A stretch of 64,000 nt of DNA. It comes from Gemmatimonadaceae bacterium (GTDB lineage Bacteria; Gemmatimonadota; Gemmatimonadetes; Gemmatimonadales; Gemmatimonadaceae). The stretch covers positions 124,001 through 188,000 of the forward strand of contig JAICWO010000006.1 in NCBI GenBank assembly GCA_025934775.1. The letters are read 5' to 3'. The notes under the pieces were generated by a model that was not told the origin of the DNA, did not search any database, and saw only the letters and a list, made by a program, of their open reading frames with translations. The translations under genes were made by a program, and so were the position numbers. This document shows, piece by piece, positions 27,801-34,302 of this stretch; the first letter of the stretch is position 1; the number at the start of each line of letters is the position of its first letter.

Positions 27801-27837
27801 TGCTCTCACCGTCTGAAGATTTCCGTCGACGCGCCAC
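24805..27837 (-). CDS. Type III-like DNA methyltransferase (Mod-type)
   Basis: A protein of about 1010 residues with a beta-class amino-methyltransferase core. The catalytic motif IV, [11 protein letters not shown] (about residue 192), precedes the AdoMet-binding motif I, [20 protein letters not shown] (about 487). The order and the DPPY tetrapeptide fit N6-adenine methylation. The long C-terminal half has no motif I recognise and probably carries target recognition. GTG at 27837 is chosen because GAGGA lies just upstream and the charged start [12 protein letters not shown] follows; the frame reaches ATG 27891. It is the first gene of the two-gene restriction-modification operon and is divergent from a small HTH protein. 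The target sequence cannot be read from the gene. Confidence 0.9.
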   Translation of the reverse strand: [1010 protein letters not shown]

Positions 27838-27957
27838 GCACTGTCCTCGAAGAGCATTGCGCGCGAGGGCGTGCGCGCAGTAAGCTCCCACGTGTACAGA
27901 AGAATTTAGAACAAGTTTTCGAACAGAGGGTAAGCGCGCGCGGGAGGCCTGTCAATA

Positions 27958-28299
27958 ATGGCCGCCCGTCCTCTGCCGTCGCTTTCAGTTCTACGCGAGT
28001 CGATTCAACGACGTGTCGACGAAAGCTCGCTGCGCGAAACGGCGATCGAAATCGGCATCAACAGTCACACCGCCTTGCGCCGGTTTCTTCGCGGCGAGAC
28101 GAAGAACCCGCAGCCCGACACTCGCGAGGCGATGAACCGCTGGTACGTAAAGCGCGTGCTCGGCGAGCCGACGGTCCCCAGAGAGTATGTAGATACCGCC
28201 ATCTCCTGGCTCCGCACTTGGGCGCGCGAAGATGCCAAGGCAAAGCACGTGAACGAGCGTCGCCTGGACGAGATCGTGAAGGAGATTCGCGACGACTGA
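27958..28299 (+). CDS. Small helix-turn-helix protein, possible restriction-modification controller
   Basis: A 113-residue basic protein whose centre has a helix-turn-helix pattern: LRETAIEIGINSHTALRRFL, then RGETKNPQPDTREAMNRWYV. This resembles XRE/Cro-type binding domains. It has no membrane or signal segment. It is transcribed away from the methyltransferase gene, with about 120 bases between the two starts, which is the layout of genes that control restriction-modification expression. It could equally be the regulator of the following MNT-HEPN gene, whose end it faces at a distance of six bases. The regulatory role is inference. Confidence 0.65.
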   Translation: MAARPLPSLSVLRESIQRRVDESSLRETAIEIGINSHTALRRFLRGETKNPQPDTREAMNRWYVKRVLGEPTVPREYVDTAISWLRTWAREDAKAKHVNERRLDEIVKEIRDD

Positions 28300-28305
28300 G
28301 GCGCG

Positions 28306-29094
28306 TCAGTCCTCGATCAACCCCTTCGCCGCCTCCACGATCCGCCACGCCGCCGCGATCACCGCGCGTCCTTCCGACTCGTTGGGAATCGGCGCCTGCT
28401 CCGGATACCGAATGCCGATCGCGTATCGATTCAGCGCTTCGCACTCCGCCGCGAACGGCGGAAACTCGTAATCGAGCGCGCGAAGTCCGGCGATGAGCTG
28501 ATCCAGATCATGAACGCGCGGCGGGTGTTCGCCGCGCTGAATGAACAGAGTCTTCAGATGCTTCTCGGCGGCCTGCTGCGCGTGAAATCCTGCCGCTCCC
28601 CACGCGGCGCTTTCGCCCGCCTCCAGGTTCATCTCGACCACACGAAGATCCTGGTCAATGCGCTCGAGCCAGGCCTTGACCGATTCGTATGGCCGGCGCT
28701 CGCGCACGCGATCGCGGCGCGGTGATGTCGGCCGCAGCGCGTCGCTGCTCGCGCCGGGCGGGTACACGACGATTCCGTCGCGCGCGATCTCCCAGTCCAT
28801 GTACCCGGGATCGTCACGCTTGCGCTCGATCTCACCCGGCTGGCGCACGAGCACGTCGATCGAGCAGCCGCGCTTGGCGGGCGCGAGCGCCTCGGTCACG
28901 CGGCCGTGCGCCTTCCAGTAGTCGGCCCATTCGAACGGGAGCTCGACCACGATATCGTAGTCGCTATCCGGACGTGCATCGCCGCGCGCGCGGCTTCCGA
29001 ACAGGATCACGCGTGTCGGCTCCACTCCGTCCACGATGGAGCGAACGATCTCGTCGAGTCGAGTGTCCGAGGTCAGCGGCGCGCGGAGGATCAT
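28306..29094 (-). CDS. Fused minimal nucleotidyltransferase-HEPN protein
   Basis: A 262-residue protein joining two halves normally encoded separately as an MNT-HEPN toxin-antitoxin pair. Residues 12-115 are a minimal nucleotidyltransferase: the glycine-serine motif and first acids read LFGSRARGDARPDSDYDIVV (Gly33, Ser34, Asp45 and Asp47), and the third acid is probably in CSIDVLV. Residues about 135-260 are a HEPN domain, with FHAQQAAEKHLKTLFIQRGE followed by HDLDQLIAGL. In split systems the transferase AMPylates and silences the HEPN RNase. In fused forms regulation is within one chain, or the protein may have another role. It sits next to a restriction-modification operon, suggesting a defence patch. 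Confidence 0.85.
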   Translation of the reverse strand: MILRAPLTSDTRLDEIVRSIVDGVEPTRVILFGSRARGDARPDSDYDIVVELPFEWADYWKAHGRVTEALAPAKRGCSIDVLVRQPGEIERKRDDPGYMDWEIARDGIVVYPPGASSDALRPTSPRRDRVRERRPYESVKAWLERIDQDLRVVEMNLEAGESAAWGAAGFHAQQAAEKHLKTLFIQRGEHPPRVHDLDQLIAGLRALDYEFPPFAAECEALNRYAIGIRYPEQAPIPNESEGRAVIAAAWRIVEAAKGLIED

Positions 29095-29147
29095 GCTTGC
29101 ACGCTACCCTCGGCGGGGCCGAGCGCGCAACTCGGCCCCGCCGCCGC

Positions 29148-30341
29148 TCACGTCCCCGTGCGCCGCTTCCGCGCGACGGTCTTCCCGCCGCTCTTCGCGG
29201 CCGTCTTCCGCGGCTTCTTCGCGACTTGAATCGGCACGATGTCCGACTCCGCCGCCGCGGCGTCCCCGCACGCCGAAACCGAGATCGCCGGCTGCTTGGG
29301 CTGCTTGTACACGTACCGATCACCCGCGTAGTTGCGGAAGATCACTTCGTCTTCGTTGATCTCTTCCACGTACTCCGGAAGGAGCGGGACTTTGCCGCCG
29401 CCCCCCGGTGCGTCGATCACGAAGTGCGGCACGGCGAGCCCGGACGTCCAGCCGCGGAGCGCTTTCACGATCTCTAAACCCTTCTCGACGGTCGTGCGGA
29501 AGTGCTCGCCGCCAGCGACCTGGTCGGCCATGTAGATGTAGTACGGCCGCACACGCGCCTTCATGAGCTTCTGCATCAGCTCCTTCATCACCGCCGGATC
29601 GTCGTTCACGCCGCGGAGGAGCACGGTCTGGCAGCCGAGCGGGACGCCGGCGTCCGCGAGGCGCCCGAGGGCGGCGACGGTTTCTGGCGTGAGCTCGGCC
29701 GGATGATTGAAGTGCGTGTTCATGTATACGGGATGGTACTTCTTGACCATCTCGCAGAATTCCGGCGTGATCCGCGACGGGAGGTGCGACGTGATGCGGC
29801 TTCCGAGTCGGATGATCTCGACGTGCGGGATCTCGCGCAGCCGCTGGAAGAGATACTCGAGCCGGCGGTCGGAGAGCATCATCGGATCGCCGCCCGACAT
29901 GATCACGTCGCGCACTTCAGTGTGATCGCGAATGTACTGCAGCGCCGACTCGTACTGATTGAGCGGAATCTTTTCCGGATCGCCGACCTTGCGGCGCCGC
30001 GTGCAGAAGCGGCAGTAGGTCGCGCACACCGGGCTCACGAGAAAGAGCACGCGGTCGGGATAGCGGTGCGTGATGTTCGGCACGGGCGAGTCGCCGTCTT
30101 CGTCGAGCGAGTCGATCACGCCGTCGACGATGTCGAGCTCCTGCGTCGTGGGCACGTACTGCTGCCACATCGGGTCGCCGACTTCCTTGATCGTATCGAG
30201 CGAGTTCTGCGTGATGCGCATCTGGAAGTTGTCGAATGCGGGCTGGAGCCCGTCGACGTCGATGACGTCGGGGCCGAACTTGCCCGCGAGCTTGTCGAGG
30301 GTGTCGATGCTCTCGTGCAGGACCTTCTGCCAATCGCTCAT
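29148..30341 (-). CDS. kamA: Lysine 2,3-aminomutase (KamA family, radical SAM, PLP)
   Basis: A 397-residue radical SAM aminomutase that would move the alpha-amino group of L-lysine to the beta carbon, giving beta-lysine. The [4Fe-4S] motif is CATYCRFC (about residues 103-110). The PLP lysine lies in DAPGGGGKVPLLPEYV (about 315). From memory of the clostridial enzyme, the two aspartates that hold the lysine side-chain amine are both present here, in YMADQ and FVIDAPGG; glutamate aminomutases replace them. This supports lysine as substrate. EpmB-type enzymes are shorter, so that role is less likely. It is the last of four tightly packed genes with a GNAT enzyme and two ATP-grasp ligases, 28 bases after the GNAT stop. 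Confidence 0.88.
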   Translation of the reverse strand: MSDWQKVLHESIDTLDKLAGKFGPDVIDVDGLQPAFDNFQMRITQNSLDTIKEVGDPMWQQYVPTTQELDIVDGVIDSLDEDGDSPVPNITHRYPDRVLFLVSPVCATYCRFCTRRRKVGDPEKIPLNQYESALQYIRDHTEVRDVIMSGGDPMMLSDRRLEYLFQRLREIPHVEIIRLGSRITSHLPSRITPEFCEMVKKYHPVYMNTHFNHPAELTPETVAALGRLADAGVPLGCQTVLLRGVNDDPAVMKELMQKLMKARVRPYYIYMADQVAGGEHFRTTVEKGLEIVKALRGWTSGLAVPHFVIDAPGGGGKVPLLPEYVEEINEDEVIFRNYAGDRYVYKQPKQPAISVSACGDAAAAESDIVPIQVAKKPRKTAAKSGGKTVARKRRTGT

Positions 30342-30369
30342 TGCTCGACAACTCCGCTTGAAAGGAGAA

Positions 30370-30879
30370 TCACAACCGCTTCGTGTAGATCGCCCGGTCG
30401 TCGACCGGGGCGTAGTAATCCTTCACCACCGCGGCGCGCGCGTAGCCGCGTACCTCGTAGAAATGCCGGGTCGGCGCGTAGTCCGCGCGCGACGATGTCT
30501 CGACCACGATGAGTCGTGCTTCACGCTGGCGCAGCCGGCGCTCGACTTCATCGAGCAACAGCGTGCCCGCTCCGCCGCCCTGGAATCGAGGGTGGGTCGC
30601 GATCCAGTACAAATCATACGTGCGATCGGTGCCTGGTGTGGCGCCGTAGCACACATATCCAACCAGCTCTCCGTCCGGCGAGAACGATCCCACGAATTCG
30701 TAGTTCGCCACGCCATCGCCGGGATCGTACGGCGCGCGCGCCGGCCCGCTGGCGAAGCTCTCATCGAACAGCTCCAGCGCGACGGCGACTTCGTCATCAC
30801 GAAACACGGACGTGGCGTCGAGGATCTCACGAATTCGATTCCGATGCCCTCGCTGAAGGGCGCCAAGCTTCACGTGCAT
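30370..30879 (-). CDS. GNAT-family N-acetyltransferase
   Basis: A 169-residue GNAT protein. The acetyl-CoA loop is in HPRFQGGGAGTLLLDEVERR, preceded by the strand YDLYWIATHP and followed by FYEVRGYARAA. The start is ATG 30879, two bases after the stop triplet of the upstream ligase ends, so translation is coupled. The longer frame reads into that gene. It lies between an ATP-grasp ligase and lysine 2,3-aminomutase. Acetylation of beta-lysine is known from the AblA-AblB pathway to N-epsilon-acetyl-beta-lysine, but this protein is clearly shorter than AblB as I remember it. The substrate is therefore open. Confidence 0.85.
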   Translation of the reverse strand: MHVKLGALQRGHRNRIREILDATSVFRDDEVAVALELFDESFASGPARAPYDPGDGVANYEFVGSFSPDGELVGYVCYGATPGTDRTYDLYWIATHPRFQGGGAGTLLLDEVERRLRQREARLIVVETSSRADYAPTRHFYEVRGYARAAVVKDYYAPVDDRAIYTKRL

Positions 30880-30880
30880 C

Positions 30881-31939
30881 TCAACTCTGACCGACCGCGA
30901 ACAAATCCAGCTCGGGTCCGGGCAGCTCCACACCAGACAACTTCTGCGCGAGGATCCACTCGTCTGGAACGGCGACGTCGCGCTTCGCCGTCAGCGCGAG
31001 CTGACAGATATTGCGAATGAGCGCGGGGTATTCGATTCCCGCCACACCGGCCATGCGCGCGAGACCCGCGTCGGGCGCGATGTCGGGATTCGCATTGACC
31101 TCGAGGATCCACGGCTGGCCGTTTGCGTCGATGCGCATGTCCACGCGGCCATAGCCCACACCGCCGGCGAGCTTCCAGGCGCGCAGCGCGACCGCTCGCA
31201 CCTGATTGGCCACCTTCGCGGGCAGCCGCGCCGGACAGCGCGGCTCGGTGCCGACGTCGTCGACGCTTCCCGTGGCCCACTTCGACTGATAGGTCACGAT
31301 GCGCCAGCGATTCTTCGGCAGCTTGCCGAAATCGATCTCGGCGATCGGCAGCACGGTGTCGCCGAGGATGCCGACGTTCACCTCGCGACCATCGACGTAG
31401 CGCTGGACGAGCACCTCGTCCCAGAGCTCGAGCATCGCCTCGGCGCGCGCGGCGAGCTGCCGCGTGTTGCGCACGACCGAGCGCTGCTCCACGCCGAGCG
31501 ATGCGTCCTCGGCCGCCGGCTTCACGATCGCCGGATAGCCGACGCTCACGAGTGGATCGCGGCGGCGAAGCGCCGCGAAGCGCGGAATGGGGAGGCCGCT
31601 CTTCTCGAGCAAGCCATTGATGACGTGCTTTCGCAGACAGAGCGCGGCGGTGTAGCTCGACGCGCCGGTGAACGGAATCTTGAAGAGCTCGAGGACGGCG
31701 ATCACCGCCGATTCGAGCGACGCCACGCCGTCGATGCCCTCGCACATGTTGAAGACGAGGTCGAACTTGCCGCGGCGGAGCTTCGCGATCCACTTGCCGT
31801 CGTGGTAGACCGGGATGTAGGCGACGTCGTTGCCTTCGGCGACGAGCGACTTCTCAATGGCCTCGACGGTGCCGAGGATGAGGAGGTCGGGATTGGTCGC
31901 GTACGCCGACGCGCCGTCGAAGAGGATCGCGATCTTCAT
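30881..31939 (-). CDS. ATP-grasp ligase, D-Ala-D-Ala ligase-like (second of pair)
   Basis: A 352-residue ATP-grasp protein. It starts like a Ddl N-domain (MKIAILFDGASAYATNPDLL), with FDLVFNMCEGIDG. The central ATP lysine is in AIVKPAAEDASLGVE, then VQRYVDGREVNVGILGD, and the metal-binding end is ILEVNANPDIAPDAG. All ATP-grasp catalytic elements look intact. It is expected to form an amide bond between a carboxylate, activated as acyl phosphate, and an amine. The ATG at 31939 overlaps the stop of the upstream ligase by four bases. The longer frame upstream of it is a shadow of that gene. Since a paralogue precedes it and KamA follows, it is unlikely to be the cell-wall ddl gene. Confidence 0.87.
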   Translation of the reverse strand: MKIAILFDGASAYATNPDLLILGTVEAIEKSLVAEGNDVAYIPVYHDGKWIAKLRRGKFDLVFNMCEGIDGVASLESAVIAVLELFKIPFTGASSYTAALCLRKHVINGLLEKSGLPIPRFAALRRRDPLVSVGYPAIVKPAAEDASLGVEQRSVVRNTRQLAARAEAMLELWDEVLVQRYVDGREVNVGILGDTVLPIAEIDFGKLPKNRWRIVTYQSKWATGSVDDVGTEPRCPARLPAKVANQVRAVALRAWKLAGGVGYGRVDMRIDANGQPWILEVNANPDIAPDAGLARMAGVAGIEYPALIRNICQLALTAKRDVAVPDEWILAQKLSGVELPGPELDLFAVGQS

Positions 31940-33078
31940 GCGGCGGGCAGCGGCTGAGAGTGGCGAGACGAGAGTCGAGCGTGGCGCCCGGCCACGGCGA
32001 CTCCGTTCCGCTCCGCGGCGGCGATCAGCGCGCTCTGGATCAATTCGTCGTACGAGAGGCCCGCCGCGCGACCAGCTTTCGGCAGACACGAGTTGTCGCG
32101 CGGGTCGGGCAGGATTCCCGGCAGCGGATTCACTTCGACGATGTTGGGCACGCCGCGCGCGTCGAGCCGCACGTCGACGCGAGACCAGTCGCGGCAGCCG
32201 AGGGCGCGGTAGGCGCGGAGCACGACGTCCTCGATCGCCGATTGGAGTTGGTGGTCGATGCGCGCCGGGCACTCGAAGATGTCGAGCGGCTCGCTTGCCG
32301 TGTCCCAGACCCACTTGGCCTCGAAGCCGTAGATCGGCAGCGCGCCGTCGGGGAGCGATCCGAAGTCGATCGCGACGATCGGCAGCACGCGAGCGCTCGA
32401 GCCGTTGCCGAGCACGCCGCAGGTGAATTCGGCGCCGGGCAAGAATGCCTCGACGAGCACCGGCTGCTCGTAGGTCTCGAGGAGAAAGCGCGCTTGCACC
32501 GCGAGCTCGTCGCGGCTGCACACCAGATTTTTTTCCGTGATGCCCTTGGAGGAACCTTCCTGCACCGGCTTGAGAAAGAGCGGCGCGGCCGGCGTGGGAA
32601 GCGCGAGCGGAGAGTCGCTGCCGAGCAGGCGCGCGAGGTCAGTCTCGCCGGCGATGAGCGCGAACGGCGCGTTCGGGATGCCGTACGAGGAGAGAAAATC
32701 CTTTGTACGAGCTTTGTGAAGGCAGAGGGACAGCGTGAAGGGATCGCTGCCGGAGTAGGGGACGCCCAGGAATTCGCAGATTGCCGGGACGTGGGCCTCG
32801 CGGTTGGGGCCGCGGAGTCCTTCGGCGATGTTGAAGACGATGTCGGGGTGTTCGGCGCGCAGGCGCTCGGGGAAGGAATCGTCCGCCTCGAGGCGGATCA
32901 CGTCACCGTAGGCGGCGAGAGCGGCGGCGACGGCGTCGATCGTCTCGGCGGAGTCCCACTCCGCGTAGACGTCGTCGATACTGGGAGGCTCCTCGTCGGA
33001 GCGCGGTTCGGTCGCCGCGCTCACCAGTCCGACTGTCGGTTCAGGTTTTTGGTTGTACGCGAACCCGATGCGCGTCAT
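31936..33078 (-). CDS. ATP-grasp ligase, D-Ala-D-Ala ligase-like (first of pair)
   Basis: A 380-residue ATP-grasp protein from ATG 33078 (MTRIGFAYNQKPEP). It shows DIVFNIAEGLRGPNREAHVP, the ATP lysine in FLKPVQEGSSKGI, VEAFLPGAEFTCGVLG, and the metal site NIVEVNPLPGILPD. It is parallel to, but clearly diverged from, the next gene, so the pair are paralogues that could act in sequence on one product or on different amines. The frame continues upstream through the heptamer repeat array, but that part encodes only an ESGEWRV repeat and is not real protein. It heads the four-gene operon ending with kamA. Confidence 0.87.
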   Translation of the reverse strand: MTRIGFAYNQKPEPTVGLVSAATEPRSDEEPPSIDDVYAEWDSAETIDAVAAALAAYGDVIRLEADDSFPERLRAEHPDIVFNIAEGLRGPNREAHVPAICEFLGVPYSGSDPFTLSLCLHKARTKDFLSSYGIPNAPFALIAGETDLARLLGSDSPLALPTPAAPLFLKPVQEGSSKGITEKNLVCSRDELAVQARFLLETYEQPVLVEAFLPGAEFTCGVLGNGSSARVLPIVAIDFGSLPDGALPIYGFEAKWVWDTASEPLDIFECPARIDHQLQSAIEDVVLRAYRALGCRDWSRVDVRLDARGVPNIVEVNPLPGILPDPRDNSCLPKAGRAAGLSYDELIQSALIAAAERNGVAVAGRHARLSSRHSQPLPAA

Positions 33079-33241
33079 CCCATCTCTGTTGTCGGCGGCG
33101 GCGCGATGGCCGTCCAGAATCTCGAGCTGCGAGAAGTGCGTCGCGTGCTGCGATGTCGACGCGGGGGCGCAAGACAAATGCCACGTACATCGTCGCGCAA
33201 AATACGAGCGCCGATTTTTTCGCGCAATGATTTTTTTGGGG

Positions 33242-33430
33242 GCGAGAGTGGAGAGTCGATAGTCGAGAGTGGAGAGTCGAGTGTCGAGAGTCGAGACGAG
33301 CGGCGAGTCTCCACTCTCCACTCTCCACCCTCCACTCTCCACTCTCCACTCTCCACTCTCCACTCTCCACTCTCCACTCTCCACTCTCCACTCTCCACTC
33401 TCCACTCTCCACTCTCCACTCTCCACTCTC
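33242..33430. repeat. Heptamer tandem repeat array with inverted flank
   Basis: From 33311 to 33430 the heptamer CCACTCT is repeated about 17 times, with one variant copy (CCACCCT at 33325-33331). The preceding 33242-33300 holds degenerate copies of the complementary strand (GAGAGTGGAGAGTCGA and similar), so the two parts could pair into a long hairpin. The array abuts the thyX stop codon, and its last bases form part of it. It lies between thyX and the ligase operon. In the minus strand it is open and would read as a seven-residue repeat. Confidence 0.95.
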
Positions 33431-34190
33431 AAACTTTATGATACCCGATCCGCGCCGCCTCTTTGCGATCTTCGCCGACGTAGATCTCGAAATCGGAGAA
33501 GAAGCCGGGTGCTTCACGCTGGAGGAGACGGAGCGCCGCCACAGCCATTCGACGGATCTCGAGCTCCGCGCCTTCGCTCGAGCGCAGCTCGAGCATCGTG
33601 CGCCAGGCGCGCGCATTTCCCGTCACGACGATCTTGGTCTCCGTCGCATTCGGCAGAACCGCGCGCGCCGCCTCGCGCGCCATCTTCCGGCGGTGGACCT
33701 TGTCCGCGACCCAGCCGTAGCGCTCCATGAGCTGCGCGACGAGCGAGACGTACACCGCCTGCGCCTGCTCGACCTGGTCGCGCCACGCGCGCTCGAGCGC
33801 TTCGTCGCCGACGATCGCCGGCGGCACGACGAAGCTCGCCTGCGACTCGTCGACGTAGCGCTGCGAGAGCTGGGAGTACGCGAACCCGGCGCGGTGCCGC
33901 ACCAGCTCGTGCGTCAGCGACCGGCTCACGCCCTCGAACAGGATCGAGTAGTTCGCGTGCTCGAGAACGCTCCCGTGCCCCTGCTTCTTGATGTTCTCGA
34001 GATAGTCGCGGGTCTCGCGCTTTGCCGGATTGTGCTGGCTCATGTAGCAGAGTCGCCCGGCGAATTCGGCGAGCCGCTCGCCGTCCGTGCTGTCGCCGAT
34101 CCAATTCACTTCGAGATGCTCCGGCGCGGTGAACTGCGGGCGGGCCAACAGCGTGAGCACCGGTTCGGTGTAGTAGCGAGGCGTCGTCAT
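33429..34190 (-). CDS. thyX: Flavin-dependent thymidylate synthase
   Basis: A 253-residue ThyX, which makes dTMP from dUMP with methylene-tetrahydrofolate and FAD/NADPH. Landmarks are GHGSVLEHANYSILFEGVSR, the ThyX signature region LVRHRAGFAYSQLSQRY, and ETKIVVTGNARAWRTMLELR near the C-terminus. The signature spacing is RHR-X8-S, one residue more than the usual RHR-X7-S. Length and all other blocks are normal, so it should be functional. No thyA is present here. Its stop codon borders the heptamer repeat array, so the array is in its 3' untranslated region. Confidence 0.93.
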   Translation of the reverse strand: MTTPRYYTEPVLTLLARPQFTAPEHLEVNWIGDSTDGERLAEFAGRLCYMSQHNPAKRETRDYLENIKKQGHGSVLEHANYSILFEGVSRSLTHELVRHRAGFAYSQLSQRYVDESQASFVVPPAIVGDEALERAWRDQVEQAQAVYVSLVAQLMERYGWVADKVHRRKMAREAARAVLPNATETKIVVTGNARAWRTMLELRSSEGAELEIRRMAVAALRLLQREAPGFFSDFEIYVGEDRKEAARIGYHKV

Positions 34191-34302
34191 ACGCGGCGGC
34201 GTGGCGTGGGCGGGTTCTCTGGACGCGCGATGCGAGTCGAGCGGGCGTCGGCGAAGCGGGAAATCAACGGCATCGCGGCGCGCGCGACAAGCCGCACGGG
34301 CG

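Noticed and set aside
30370-30879. Naming the GNAT protein ablB (beta-lysine acetyltransferase)
   Set aside because: Position next to kamA is suggestive, but the protein is much shorter than AblB as I remember it and two ligases are also in the operon. The substrate cannot be claimed.
33100-33432. Minus-strand open frame reading as an ESGEWRV repeat, N-terminal extension of the ATP-grasp protein
   Set aside because: It is the translation of the 7-bp tandem repeat, which stays open in every frame. The conserved ligase start MTRIGFAYNQ with normal domain length is at 33078.
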